From positions 1-25,696 of the forward strand of contig NZ_JOFS01000060.1 in NCBI RefSeq assembly GCF_000719285.1: a stretch of 25,696 bases of DNA, written 5' to 3'. The notes under the pieces were generated by a model. The model saw nothing but the letters and a program-made list of their open reading frames with translations. It ran no database searches and was not told the origin of the DNA. Shown piece after piece: positions 1-8,617 of this stretch; the first letter of the stretch is position 1; each line of letters opens with the position of its first letter. This DNA is from Streptomyces bicolor. GTDB lineage: Bacteria > Actinomycetota > Actinomycetes > Streptomycetales > Streptomycetaceae. The translations under genes and the position numbers were made by a program.

Positions 1-444
1 CGGCACCGTCTCCTGCTGCCGTACGCCCGTGATCGACTCGACGACGTCACCCAGCGACTCCAGGTGCTGGATGTTGACGGTCGATATGACATCGATCCCC
101 GCCGCCAGCAGCTCCTCGACGTCCTGCCAGCGCTTGGCGTTGCGCGAGCCGGGGATGTTGGTGTGGGCCAGTTCGTCCACCAGCGCCACCTTGGGCCTGC
201 GGGCCAGGACGGCGTCGACGTCCATCTCCGTGAAAGCGCCGCCCCGGTACTCCAACTCCTCGCGCTGGATCTGCTCCAGGCCGTGCAGCATCACCTCGGT
301 GCGCGGCCGGTCGTGGTGCTCCACGAAGGCCACCACGCAGTCGGTGCCGCGCTCGATCCGCCGGTGCGCCTCGGACAGCATCGCGTACGTCTTGCCGACG
401 CCCGGTGCCGCACCGAGGTAGATCCGAAGCCTGCCGCGTCCCAT
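1..444 (-). CDS. kdpD: Sensor histidine kinase KdpD, N-terminal 148 residues (runs off the left edge)
   Basis: This is the start of the turgor/K+ sensor kinase that controls kdpFABC through the response regulator KdpE. The visible part is the cytoplasmic KdpD N-terminal domain. It has a Walker A motif (GAAPGVGKT, about residues 11-19), a Walker B-like segment (VALVDELAHTN, about residues 100-110) and the family signature around NIQHLESLGDVVESITGVR. I chose the ATG at 444 because the protein starts MGRGRLRIYLG and GAAGGGTG lies just upstream. It is the last visible gene of the minus-strand kdp operon, 116 nt after kdpC. The USP, membrane, GAF and kinase domains lie outside the window, so I cannot tell whether the gene is complete. 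A second, separate KdpD-like C-terminal half is present at 7477-8617. Confidence 0.95.
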   Translation of the reverse strand, partial: MGRGRLRIYLGAAPGVGKTYAMLSEAHRRIERGTDCVVAFVEHHDRPRTEVMLHGLEQIQREELEYRGGAFTEMDVDAVLARRPKVALVDELAHTNIPGSRNAKRWQDVEELLAAGIDVISTVNIQHLESLGDVVESITGVRQQETVP

Positions 445-479
445 GGTCACCCTTCGAAGCGGTACCCCATGCCCGGTCG

Positions 480-536
480 GCCGGCGCGTGCCGCCGGCAC
501 CTGATCACGAGTGCTCAGACGACTTGTGGTCGTCTG
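480..536 (-). terminator. Two hairpins in the kdpC-kdpD spacer
   Basis: Two perfect inverted repeats lie in the 116-nt spacer. CAGACGAC/GTCGTCTG is at 516-523 and 529-536 with a 5-nt loop. GCCGGCG/CGCCGGC is at 480-486 and 492-498 with a 5-nt loop. Neither is followed by a T-run. They could be an attenuating or RNA-processing signal that keeps the kinase less abundant than the pump subunits. That role is inference. Confidence 0.4.
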
Positions 537-560
537 CCACCACCGGCACCCGGGCATCGG

Positions 561-1193
561 TCAGTTGCCCTTGGTCAGTTCCTTGAGCGCGATGTTGAGT
601 TCGAGGACGTTCACCCGCGGCTCGCCGATGAAGCCGAGGGTGCGGCCCTCGGTGTGCTCGTCCACCAGCTTCCGCACCTGGGAGACCGTCAGGTCGTTGC
701 GCTCGGCGACGCGGTGGAACTGGATGTCCGCGTACTGCGGTGAGATGTCCGGGTCGAGGCCGGAGCCGGAGGAGGTGACCGCGTCGGCGGGGACCTGGGA
801 CGGCTTGACCGTGTAGCCCGCCACGGAGTTCTCCATGACGACCTTCGCCTGCGCCTCCTTCACCCACTTGATCAGTTCCGGGTTGTCGCCGGAACGGTTG
901 GTGGCGCCGGACAGGATCAGCTTGTACTGCGTGTTGACCGAGTTCTCGCCCAGCCCGTTGGCCGGCCGGGGCTGGAAGTAGTCCAGGCTGTAGTCCTGTT
1001 GACCGATCAGGGAGGAGCCGACGACCTTGCCGTCCGCCTTGATCTCGGAGCCGTTCGCTTTGTCGTTGAAGAGGGCCTGCGCCACACCTGTGACGGCCAA
1101 CGGATAGATGACGCCTGTGAGCAGGGTCAACACGAGCAGCGCCCGTAGACCCGCGCCCAGCAACCGGCCGGTGTTCGCAACGGAGTTGTTCAT
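561..1193 (-). CDS. kdpC: Potassium-transporting ATPase subunit KdpC
   Basis: KdpC is the small single-span subunit of the high-affinity K+ pump KdpFABC; it assists nucleotide binding and assembly. The 210-residue protein has one N-terminal membrane helix (about residues 14-38, rich in Leu/Val/Ala) followed by an extracytoplasmic domain. Family motifs are visible: YPLAVTGVAQALF, GSSLIGQ, YFQPRP, GATNRSGDNPEL, GSGLDPDISPQYA and the C-terminal GEPRVNVLELNIAL. Length is normal. The start is 23 nt after the kdpB stop, with GAAGGA just upstream. It belongs to the minus-strand kdp operon. Confidence 0.97.
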   Translation of the reverse strand: MNNSVANTGRLLGAGLRALLVLTLLTGVIYPLAVTGVAQALFNDKANGSEIKADGKVVGSSLIGQQDYSLDYFQPRPANGLGENSVNTQYKLILSGATNRSGDNPELIKWVKEAQAKVVMENSVAGYTVKPSQVPADAVTSSGSGLDPDISPQYADIQFHRVAERNDLTVSQVRKLVDEHTEGRTLGFIGEPRVNVLELNIALKELTKGN

Positions 1194-1216
1194 GGTCCTT
1201 CACCAGCTTCCAGGAA

Positions 1217-3358
1217 TCACAGGCCGGGGATCAGAGAGATGAGCAGGTCGATGAGCTTGATGCCGATGAAGGGGGCGACCAGACCGCCCAGCCCGTAGAT
1301 GGTGAGGTTCCGCCGCAGCATGCGATCCGCGCTCACCGGCCGGTACTGCACACCCTTCAGCGACAGCGGCACCAGCGCGATGATGATCAGCGCGTTGAAG
1401 ATGACGGCGGACAGGATCGCGGAGTCCGGCGAGGACAGGCCCATGATGTTCAACTTGTCCAGGCCCGGGTAGACGGCCGCGAACAGCGCCGGGATGATCG
1501 CGAAGTACTTCGCGACGTCGTTGGCGATGGAGAACGTGGTCAGCGCACCGCGCGTGATCAGCAACTGCTTGCCGATCTCGACGATCTCGATGAGCTTGGT
1601 CGGGTTCGAGTCGAGGTCGACCATGTTGCCGGCCTCCTTGGCGGCCGACGTCCCGGTGTTCATCGCCACGCCGACGTCGGCCTGCGCGAGCGCGGGCGCG
1701 TCGTTCGTCCCGTCACCGGTCATCGCGACCAGCTTGCCGCCGGCCTGCTCCCGCTTGATGAGCGCCATCTTGTCCTCGGGCGTCGCCTCCGCGAGGAAGT
1801 CGTCGACGCCCGCCTCCTCGGCGATCGCCTTGGCGGTCAGCGGGTTGTCGCCCGTGATCATGACGGTCTTGATGCCCATGCGGCGCAGTTCCTCGAACCG
1901 CTCGCGCATGCCGTCCTTGACGACGTCCTTGAGGTGGATGACGCCCAGGACGCGCGCACCCCGGTCGTCCTCGAGGGCGACCAGCAGCGGCGTGCCGCCC
2001 GCCTCGGAGATGCGGTTGGCGGTCGTGTCCGCGTCGTCGGCGACCGTGCCGCCCCGCTCCTGCACCCAGGCCATGACCGAACCCGCGGCGCCCTTGCGGA
2101 CCTTGCGGGCGACGCCGTCCTCGGTGAGGTCGACGCCGGACATCCGGGTCTGGGCGGTGAACGTGATCCACTCGGCCCCGACCAGCTCGCCCTGATGACG
2201 CTCGCGCAGCCCGTACTTCTCCTTGGCGAGGACGACGATCGAGCGGCCCTCGGGCGTCTCGTCGGCCAGCGAGGACAGTTGGGCGGCGTCCGCGATCTCG
2301 GCCTCGGTGGTGCCGCTCACCGGCACGAACTCGGCCGCCTGGCGGTTGCCGAGCGTGATGGTGCCGGTCTTGTCGAGCAGCAGCGTCGACACATCACCCG
2401 CCGCCTCAACCGCCCTGCCGGACATGGCGAGTACGTTGCGCTGGACCAGGCGGTCCATGCCCGCGATGCCGATCGCGGAGAGCAGGGCGCCGATGGTCGT
2501 GGGGATCAGGCAGACCAGCAGCGCGACCAGCACCACCAGCGTCAGGTGCGTGCCCGCGTAGTCCGCGAACGGCGGCAGCGTGGCGCAGGCCAGCAGGAAG
2601 ACGATCGTCAGCGAGGCCAGCAGGATGTTCAGCGCGATCTCGTTCGGCGTCTTCTGCCGGGCCGCGCCCTCGACCAGGTTGATCATCCGGTCGATGAAGG
2701 TCTCGCCGGGCTTCGTCGTGATCTTGATGACGATGCGGTCGGAGAGGACCTTCGTACCGCCGGTGACGGCCGAGCGGTCACCGCCGGACTCCCGGATGAC
2801 CGGAGCCGACTCACCGGTGATCGCCGACTCGTCGACGGAGGCGACGCCCTCGATGACATCACCGTCACCGGGGATGATGTCGCCGGCCTCGCACACGACC
2901 AGGTCGCCGATGCTCAGCTCGGTGCCGGGCACCTGCTCCTCACGGTCGCCCACGAGCCGGCGCGCCACCGTGTCGGTCTTGGCCTTGCGCAGGGTGTCGG
3001 CCTGGGCCTTGCCGCGGCCCTCGGCGACGGCCTCCGCCAGGTTGGCGAAGATCACGGTCAGCCACAGCCAGGCACTGATCGTCCAGCCGAACCAGTCGCC
3101 GGGGTCCTTGAAGGAGAAGGCGGTGGTCAGGATGGAGCCGATCCACACCACGAACATCACGGGGGACTTGACCATCACCCGCGGATCGAGCTTGCGGAAG
3201 GCGTCCGGCAGCGACCTGACCAGCTGCTTCGGGTCGAAGAGGCCCGCGCCGACACGGCCCTCGGGGGACTTGTGCCCGGTGGGTACGTCGCTGTGCGGCG
3301 CCCGGGTCGGAGTGGCTGTGGACATGGAGTCCTCTTGGTTCGTTACTTCGGTGGTCAT
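1217..3358 (-). CDS. kdpB: Potassium-transporting P-type ATPase subunit KdpB
   Basis: KdpB is the catalytic P-type ATPase subunit that hydrolyses ATP to drive K+ uptake through KdpA. The 713-residue reading has all core motifs. These are the actuator loop DESAITGES (in E. coli the Ser of TGES is an inhibitory phosphorylation site), the phosphorylation site [11 protein letters not shown] (Asp near residue 335), the nucleotide-domain motif KGAAGSV and the hinge [25 protein letters not shown]-terminal membrane helices follow. The ATG at 3358 overlaps the kdpA stop as ATGA and has GAGGGG 8 nt upstream, so translation is probably coupled. An ATG at 3325 (MSTATP) with a close AGAGGA is a possible alternative. 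No frameshift or missing motif is seen. Confidence 0.97.
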   Translation of the reverse strand: MTTEVTNQEDSMSTATPTRAPHSDVPTGHKSPEGRVGAGLFDPKQLVRSLPDAFRKLDPRVMVKSPVMFVVWIGSILTTAFSFKDPGDWFGWTISAWLWLTVIFANLAEAVAEGRGKAQADTLRKAKTDTVARRLVGDREEQVPGTELSIGDLVVCEAGDIIPGDGDVIEGVASVDESAITGESAPVIRESGGDRSAVTGGTKVLSDRIVIKITTKPGETFIDRMINLVEGAARQKTPNEIALNILLASLTIVFLLACATLPPFADYAGTHLTLVVLVALLVCLIPTTIGALLSAIGIAGMDRLVQRNVLAMSGRAVEAAGDVSTLLLDKTGTITLGNRQAAEFVPVSGTTEAEIADAAQLSSLADETPEGRSIVVLAKEKYGLRERHQGELVGAEWITFTAQTRMSGVDLTEDGVARKVRKGAAGSVMAWVQERGGTVADDADTTANRISEAGGTPLLVALEDDRGARVLGVIHLKDVVKDGMRERFEELRRMGIKTVMITGDNPLTAKAIAEEAGVDDFLAEATPEDKMALIKREQAGGKLVAMTGDGTNDAPALAQADVGVAMNTGTSAAKEAGNMVDLDSNPTKLIEIVEIGKQLLITRGALTTFSIANDVAKYFAIIPALFAAVYPGLDKLNIMGLSSPDSAILSAVIFNALIIIALVPLSLKGVQYRPVSADRMLRRNLTIYGLGGLVAPFIGIKLIDLLISLIPGL

Positions 3359-5019
3359 GACGCCAGCCCCTCGGCCAGCGGACCCAGCGCCAGGGCCGGG
3401 AAGTACGTCAGACCCGTGATGATCAGGATCGCGCCCACCAACAGGCCCGTGAACAGCGGCTTCTCGGTGCGCAGGGTGCCCGCGGTGGCCGGGACCGGCT
3501 TCTGCTCGGCGAGCGAGCCGGCCAGCGCCAGCACGAACACCATCGGCACGAACCGGCCGAGCAGTATGCACAGGCCCAGCGTGGTGTTGAACCACTGCGT
3601 GTCCGCGTTCAGACCGGCGAAGGCCGAGCCGTTGTTGTTGGAGGCGGACGTGTAGGCGTAGAGGATCTCGGAGAATCCGTGCGCCCCGCTGTTGGTCATG
3701 GAGTTCACCGGGGTCGGCAGCGCCATCGCGACGGCGGTGAAGATGAGCACCAGGGCCGGGGTGACCAGGATGTAGCAGGCCGCAAGCTTGATCTCGCGGG
3801 TGCCGATCTTCTTGCCCAGGTACTCGGGCGTACGGCCGACCATCAGACCGGCGATGAACACCGCGATGATCGCCATGATCAGCATGCCGTAGAGGCCGGA
3901 GCCGACACCGCCGGGCGCGATCTCGCCCAGCATCATGCCGAGCATGGTGATGCCGCCGCCGAGCCCGGTGAAGGAGGAGTGGAAGGAGTCCACCGCACCG
4001 GTCGAGGTGAGCGTGGTCGACGTCGCGAAGATCGCCGACGAGCCGACGCCGAAGCGGACCTCCTTGCCCTCGTACGCCCCGCCCGCGATCTCGAACGCCG
4101 GGCCGTGGTGAGCGAACTCGGTCCACATCATCAGCGCGGTGAAACCGAGCCAGATGGTGCCCATCGTCGCGAGGATCGCGTAGCCCTGCTTGACCGAGCC
4201 GACCAGGATGCCGAATGTGCGGGTCAGCGCGAACGGGATGACGAGGATCAGGAAGATCTCGAAGAGGTTCGAGAACGGGGTCGGGTTCTCGAAGGGGTGG
4301 GCGCTGTTGGCGTTGAAGTAGCCGCCGCCATTGGTGCCGATCTCCTTGATGGCCTCCTGCGAGGCCACCGCGCCGCCGTTCCACTGCTGCGACCCGCCCA
4401 TGAACTGACCGACCTCGTGGATGCCGGAGAAGTTCTGCATGGCGCCACAGGCGACGAGCACCACCGCGGCGATCGCGGCCAGCGGAACCAGGATGCGTAC
4501 GACACCCCGCACCAAGTCGGTCCAGAAGTTCCCGAGTTCACCCGTGCGCGAGCGCGCGAACCCACGCACGAGCGCCACGGCGACCGCGATACCCACAGCC
4601 GCGGACACGAAGTTCTGCACGGCCAGACCTGCCGTCTGCACGACGTGGCCCATGGCCTGCTCGCCGTAGTACGACTGCCAGTTGGTGTTGGTCACGAAGG
4701 ACACGGCGGTGTTGAACGCCTGGTCCGGATCGATCGCGGCAAAGCCCAGCGAACCGGGCAGCACGCCCTGGAGCCGCTGCAGCAGGTACAGGAAGAGGAC
4801 ACCGACGGCGGAGAAGGCGAGGACGCCGCGCAGGTACGCGGTCCAGCGCATCTCGGTGTCGGGGTTGGCACCGATGCCCTTGTAGATCCACTTCTCGACG
4901 CGCCAGTGCTTGTCGGAGGAGTAGACCTTGGCCATGTAGGTGCCAAGGGGGATGTAGACGAGCGCCAGTGCTGCGATCAGAGCGAGCAGCTGGAGCACGC
5001 CGGCGAGGACGGGACCCAT
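3355..5019 (-). CDS. kdpA: Potassium-transporting ATPase subunit KdpA
   Basis: KdpA is the K+-selective channel-like membrane subunit of KdpFABC, related to the Trk/Ktr superfamily. The 554-residue protein is strongly hydrophobic with about ten membrane helices. The pore-loop motifs are visible: [34 protein letters not shown] and [11 protein letters not shown]. The start [10 protein letters not shown] matches the family. It begins 8 nt after the kdpF stop and its stop overlaps kdpB as ATGA. Length is typical and the gene looks intact. Confidence 0.97.
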   Translation of the reverse strand: MGPVLAGVLQLLALIAALALVYIPLGTYMAKVYSSDKHWRVEKWIYKGIGANPDTEMRWTAYLRGVLAFSAVGVLFLYLLQRLQGVLPGSLGFAAIDPDQAFNTAVSFVTNTNWQSYYGEQAMGHVVQTAGLAVQNFVSAAVGIAVAVALVRGFARSRTGELGNFWTDLVRGVVRILVPLAAIAAVVLVACGAMQNFSGIHEVGQFMGGSQQWNGGAVASQEAIKEIGTNGGGYFNANSAHPFENPTPFSNLFEIFLILVIPFALTRTFGILVGSVKQGYAILATMGTIWLGFTALMMWTEFAHHGPAFEIAGGAYEGKEVRFGVGSSAIFATSTTLTSTGAVDSFHSSFTGLGGGITMLGMMLGEIAPGGVGSGLYGMLIMAIIAVFIAGLMVGRTPEYLGKKIGTREIKLAACYILVTPALVLIFTAVAMALPTPVNSMTNSGAHGFSEILYAYTSASNNNGSAFAGLNADTQWFNTTLGLCILLGRFVPMVFVLALAGSLAEQKPVPATAGTLRTEKPLFTGLLVGAILIITGLTYFPALALGPLAEGLAS

Positions 5020-5027
5020 TCCTTGTC

Positions 5028-5117
5028 TCAGAACCTCTCCGGGAAGATCAGGGCGAGGACGAGATAGCCCAGCAGGGCGACGGCCACGACCAGGCCGACG
5101 ATGTTCTCGGCGGTCAC
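5028..5117 (-). CDS. kdpF: KdpF, 29-residue membrane peptide of the K+ pump
   Basis: A GTG-initiated ORF encodes a 29-residue hydrophobic peptide beginning (M)[12 protein letters not shown] and ending LIFPERF. It has a single membrane helix across nearly its whole length. KdpF stabilises the KdpABC complex in the membrane. Length, hydrophobicity and position directly before kdpA (8 nt) fit the family. The GTG overlaps the stop of the preceding micro-ORF as GTGA, which suggests translational coupling. Automated gene callers often miss it because it is so short. Confidence 0.9.
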   Translation of the reverse strand: MTAENIVGLVVAVALLGYLVLALIFPERF

Positions 5118-5197
5118 AGCTTCGTCACCCCCTTGGCGACGAACGCCACGAGCGCGAAGGCCGCGATCGTGGTGACGACGAAGGCCAGATCGGCCAT
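5114..5197 (-). CDS. 27-residue membrane micro-protein preceding kdpF
   Basis: An ATG with a strong upstream AGGAG (6-nt spacer) opens a 28-codon frame. The peptide starts [14 protein letters not shown] and ends VAKGVTKL. It is almost entirely one hydrophobic helix with a positively charged C-terminus. Its TGA overlaps the kdpF GTG, so the two are probably translated in series. It is the first gene of the kdp operon. I do not recognise a named family. From memory, similar peptides sit before kdpF in other actinomycetes. A role as an extra KdpFABC-associated helix or as a leader that sets kdpF translation is inference. Confidence 0.75.
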   Translation of the reverse strand: MADLAFVVTTIAAFALVAFVAKGVTKL

Positions 5198-5275
5198 CGT
5201 GAGCTCCTGGATGTGAGGTTCGGCTGGACAGGGACGGTTAGAGGAAACCGCCTGGGTGGCCGGAATCGACCGTCG

Positions 5276-5324
5276 TTGACGGGTCCCTTACGGCGGTCGA
5301 CACGCCTTTGACGGGACTCTTACG
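5276..5324 (-). promoter_or_regulatory. Two copies of a 17-bp direct-repeat element upstream of the kdp operon (candidate KdpE operator)
   Basis: On the minus strand CGTAAGAGTCCCGTCAA (5324-5308) and CGTAAGGGACCCGTCAA (5292-5276) are near-identical. Each consists of two half-sites, CGTAAG and CGTCAA, whose starts are 11 bp apart. The two elements are 32 bp apart, about three helical turns. The 11-bp direct-repeat layout is typical of OmpR/PhoB-family regulators such as KdpE. A third copy lies upstream of the kimA-like gene. The proximal copy ends 78 nt before the micro-ORF start. A weak -10-like TAACCG lies at 5235-5240 with no clear -35, as expected for an activated promoter. Assignment to KdpE is inference. 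Confidence 0.65.
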
Positions 5325-5331
5325 GGGTCTG

Positions 5332-5348
5332 GCCGGCGATTCGCCGGC
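5332..5348. terminator. Short GC-rich palindrome between the kimA-like gene and the kdp promoter
   Basis: GCCGGCGA, one T, then TCGCCGGC form a near-perfect palindrome between the kimA-like stop (5390) and the repeat elements of the kdp promoter. It may be a weak terminator for the permease gene. No T-run follows on the minus strand. Confidence 0.35.
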
Positions 5349-5389
5349 GAGCTCCGCTTCGGGAGGTGTCCTCGGCTTCGAAGGCGGAC

Positions 5390-7252
5390 TCAGAACAGCC
5401 GGAACCGCAGCCGGCAGATCACCGCGTCCGTCTCCCGTCGTACGGCATGCGCGACGACGGCACCCCGCTGGTTCTGCAGCAGCCGCTGCCACAGCCGCTC
5501 CGGTTCGGTCTCCGGGATCAGGACGGTGACCCGGGTGGCCGGCGCCGCGGCCATGACGTCACGGACGTACGCGGCGATGGGGCGGCCCAGTGAACGGCGC
5601 TCGCTGGTCAGCCGGACCAGGGGCACGCCGGGGTCCCACTCGGTCCAGGAGCGCTCGAGGCAGTGCAGGGCGGCCCGGTCCTCGGGGTCGGGGTGGCAGA
5701 CGGTGACCGCTCGGACCTCGTCGCCCAGGGAGGACGCGGTGGTGAGGGCCTCCGAGGTGAGCCGGGAGATCGAGGAGACGGGCACGATCACGACCGAGCG
5801 GTCGCGGTGCGGGTGCTCCGGGATGCGGCCGAGGCCGAGGCGGTCGCCGATCCGGCCGTAGGCGCCGTGCACGGTCTCGAAGGCCACGACCAGCAGCGGC
5901 AGGGCGATCACGATCAGCCAGGCGCCCTCCTCGAACTTGGTGGCGGTGACGACGACGGCCGAGATGCCGGTCAGCAGCGCGCCGAACCCGTTGAGGAGCG
6001 CCTTGCCCGGCCACCTCGAACCGTGTTCCTCCCGCCCACCCGTCCGGCGTCCGATGTACCAGTGCCGGACCATGCCGACCTGCGCGATCGTGAAGCCGAC
6101 GAAGACGCCGATGGCGAAGAGCGGCACGAGGGTGTTGGTGTCGCCGCCCGAGAAGACGACCAGCGCGGTGGAGACGGCCGCCAGCGCCAGCACGCCGTGC
6201 AGGTGCACCTGCCGGTCGGCCTTCAGAGCGAACACGTGCGGCAGGTAGTTGTCGCGGGCGAGCAGCTTCAACAGCACCGGCAGACCGCCGAAGGAGGTGT
6301 TCGCGGACAGGGCCAGCAGGATCATCGTCGCGAACTGGATGACGTAGAACGCCCAGTTGCGGCCGAAGGACGCGTCCGCGAGCTGTGCGAGGACGGTGAC
6401 GCCGTCGACCGGCTGGAGATGGAAGCGGGAGATCAGCACGGACAGGCCGATCAGCATCACGCCGAGGACGGCGCCGAGGGCGACTTCCGCGCCCTGGGCG
6501 CGCTTGACGCGCGGGACGCGGAAGGCGGGGACGGCGTTGGCGATGGCCTCGACGCCGGTGAGGGCCGAGCACCCGGAGGCGAAGGCCTTCAGCAGGAGCA
6601 GGGCGCCGACGGTGGTGGCGTTGTCGGAGAGGACGGAGGCGTGTCCCGCGGCGGCTTTGGTGCTCACCGGCGCGGACCGGAACAGCCCGACGGCTACCAG
6701 CGAGGATGGAGCCGACGAACACGACAGTCGGTGCGATGAAGACCTTCGCCGACTCGACGATTCCCCGCAGATTGACCGCCGTGATCAGCGCGAGCACGGC
6801 CCGGCACAGCCACAGCCGGTCGTCGTGGAGGGCCGGGAAGGCGGAGGTCAGGGCGGCCACACCGGCGGTGACGGCGACGGCCACGTTGAGGACGTAGTCC
6901 AGGACGAGCGAGGCCGCCGCGACGAGGCTCGTGCGCTTGCCCAGATGCGTCCTGGCCACGGCGTAGGAGCCGCCGCCGTCGGGGAAGGCCGCGATGACCT
7001 GCCGGTACGAGGCGACGAGCACCGCGAGCAGGGCGGCGATGGCGAGCGTGACCGGGAGTGTGAAGCCGAGGCCGTGCGCGCCGGCCGCGGCCAGCACCAG
7101 CACGATCGTCGGGCCCGTAGGCCACCGACGCCATGGCGTCCAGGGACAGGGCGGCGAGGCCCGTGACGGGCGGTGAGCCGGTGCCGTTCGCCGGTATCCG
7201 GCGGTTCCTCGTCGGCGGGGGTCGCCCCGGGCTCGGTGGTCAGGACGGACAT
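5390..7252 (-). pseudogene. KimA-like APC-family potassium importer, interrupted by three frame changes
   Basis: Merging three frames gives one protein clearly like Bacillus KimA (YdaO), a K+/H+ importer of the APC superfamily with a cytoplasmic USP-like tail. Matching blocks include LSLDAMASVAYGPD, SYRQVIAAFPDGGGSYAV, LLLKAFASGCSALTGVEAI, LLARDNYLPHVFALK and TKFEEGAWLIVIALPLL. The C-terminal block runs VPVSSISRLTSEAL to VTVLIPETEP. Frame breaks lie near 7200, near 7108 (just after YGPD) and near 6695 (after VGSILA). All three shift the same way (+1 or -2), so the total length is exactly 621 codons and the final frame equals the first. The ATG at 7252 (MSVLTTEPG) has GGAG 10 nt upstream. From 6667 to the stop the frame is clean (426 codons). 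Real decay and indel errors are both possible. Confidence 0.8.
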
Positions 7253-7378
7253 GGGATGCGGGCTCCTTCGTACGGACTGGCGGTCACGCGCGAGGAGCGC
7301 GCGACTGACCAAGGTTCTGTCCGAGTCCCGCCGTTGCTGACGGTTCCTTGCGCGTTCTTCGCGCGGGAACGGCTGTCC

Positions 7379-7395
7379 TTGACGGCACTTTGACG
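7379..7395 (-). promoter_or_regulatory. Third copy of the 17-bp direct-repeat element, upstream of the kimA-like gene
   Basis: The minus strand reads CGTCAAAGTGCCGTCAA, two identical CGTCAA half-sites starting 11 bp apart. Across this and the two kdp copies, 12 of 17 positions are invariant. It lies 126 nt before the kimA-like ATG, in the spacer after the truncated kinase gene. A common K+-responsive regulator, most simply KdpE, is inferred. Confidence 0.6.
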
Positions 7396-7476
7396 CGGGT
7401 GTGACATGTGTGAGAGGCGCGCAGTCGGCACAACGAACCAGCACCCGAACCCGCACCCGCCACACAACAGGAACCC

Positions 7477-8617
7477 CTACAACGGCCCCGCGCCCACCGC
7501 TTCCCCCACCAGCGGCAAAGACACCACCATCGTCAGCCCACCCCCTGGCGTGTCCTCCGGCGTCACCGTCCCACTCATCGCCTCGGTCAGCCCCCGTGCC
7601 AGGGCGAGCCCCAGCCCCAGCCCGGTGTTGTTGTCGGTGTCACCCAGCCGCTGAAACGGCTCGAAGAGCCGATCCCGCCCCGTCACCGGCAGCCCGGGTC
7701 CCCGGTCGACGACCCGCAGTTCGGCCCGGCCCGCAAGCACACTGGCAGTCACCAACACCTTGGACCCAGCCGGGCTGTGCCGCGCCGCGTTGGTGACCAG
7801 ATTCGCGATCACCCGCTCCAGCAGCGGCGGATCGGCCAGCACCGCCGGGATCTCCTCCACGTCCCCGACCTCGACACCGGGCGTGTCCGCCAGCGCGGCC
7901 GGCAGAACCTCCTCCAGGGCGGTGGGCCGCAGGTTCAGCCTCAGCACGCCCGCCTCCAGGCGGCTGAGGTCGAGGAGGTTCTCCCACCAGGCGGCTCAGC
8001 TTGGCCATGGACTCGTCGGCGGTGGCGAGGAGTTCGTCCCGGTCCTCGGCGGAGAACTCGACGTCCCGGCTGCGCAGAGACGTCACGGCCGCCCACCCCG
8101 CGGCGAGCGGGGTCCGCAGGTCGTGGCCGACGGCCCGCAGCAGCGCCGTACGCATCCGGTCGGCCGCCTTCACCGGCTCGACCTCGGCGGCTGCCCCGGC
8201 GAGCCGGGCCCGCTCCACCGCGGATCCGACATGCGCGGCGAAGGCGGCGAGCACACGCCGCTCCGACGACGACATGTCGCGCCCCCGCAGCACCAGACAG
8301 GCACCGGAACCGGCCGGCACGGCGGTGACGCCCGCGGTGTCGGGCGGTTCGTCGACCAGTTGCGCCGACTCCATGCCGAAGGTCTCCCGGGTGCGTTCCA
8401 GCAGGGCCGGGATCGTCTGGCCGCCGTGCACGATGCTGCCCGCGAGGGCCGACATCGTCTCCGCCTCCGCGGTGGCACGGGCGGCTCTGCGCGACAGCCG
8501 CAGGGAACGGTCGACGACGGCGGCCACCGTGGCGGCCACGACGGCGAACACCGCCAGCGCCAGCAGGGCGTTCGGATCGTCGAGCGTGAAGGCCCCTATG
8601 GGCGGAATGAACCAGTA
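7477..8617 (-). pseudogene. C-terminal half of a second KdpD-like sensor kinase, 5'-truncated and frameshifted
   Basis: The remnant starts inside the last membrane segments of a KdpD (DUF4118) domain, at YWFIPPIGAF, then DDPNALLALAVF. A GAF-like segment follows, then a HisKA box with phospho-acceptor His (AVGHDLRTPLA). The HATPase part has LVTNAARHSP, VVDRGPGLP, LFEPFQR and GLGLGLALARG. The N-terminal KdpD and USP domains are gone. The break point is near 8617, where plus-strand transporter homology begins. A frame change lies at the CCC run 7983-7985: removing one base restores LVENLLDLSRLEAGVLRLNLRPT. It is not the remainder of the kdpD at the left edge, since that gene runs off the other side. 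It is probably non-functional. Confidence 0.85.

Noticed and set aside
1934..5067. Long plus-strand ORFs opposite kdpA and kdpB
   Set aside because: They are mirror frames of intact, highly conserved genes.
5276..5324. TTGACG hexamers on the plus strand read as -35 boxes
   Set aside because: There is no plus-strand gene downstream, and the sequences are the complements of the CGTCAA half-sites of the direct-repeat element.
7253..7476. Cyclic-di-AMP (ydaO-type) riboswitch before the kimA-like gene
   Set aside because: KimA genes in Firmicutes often have one, but I could not recognise the conserved core in this spacer; a covariance-model search would be decisive.
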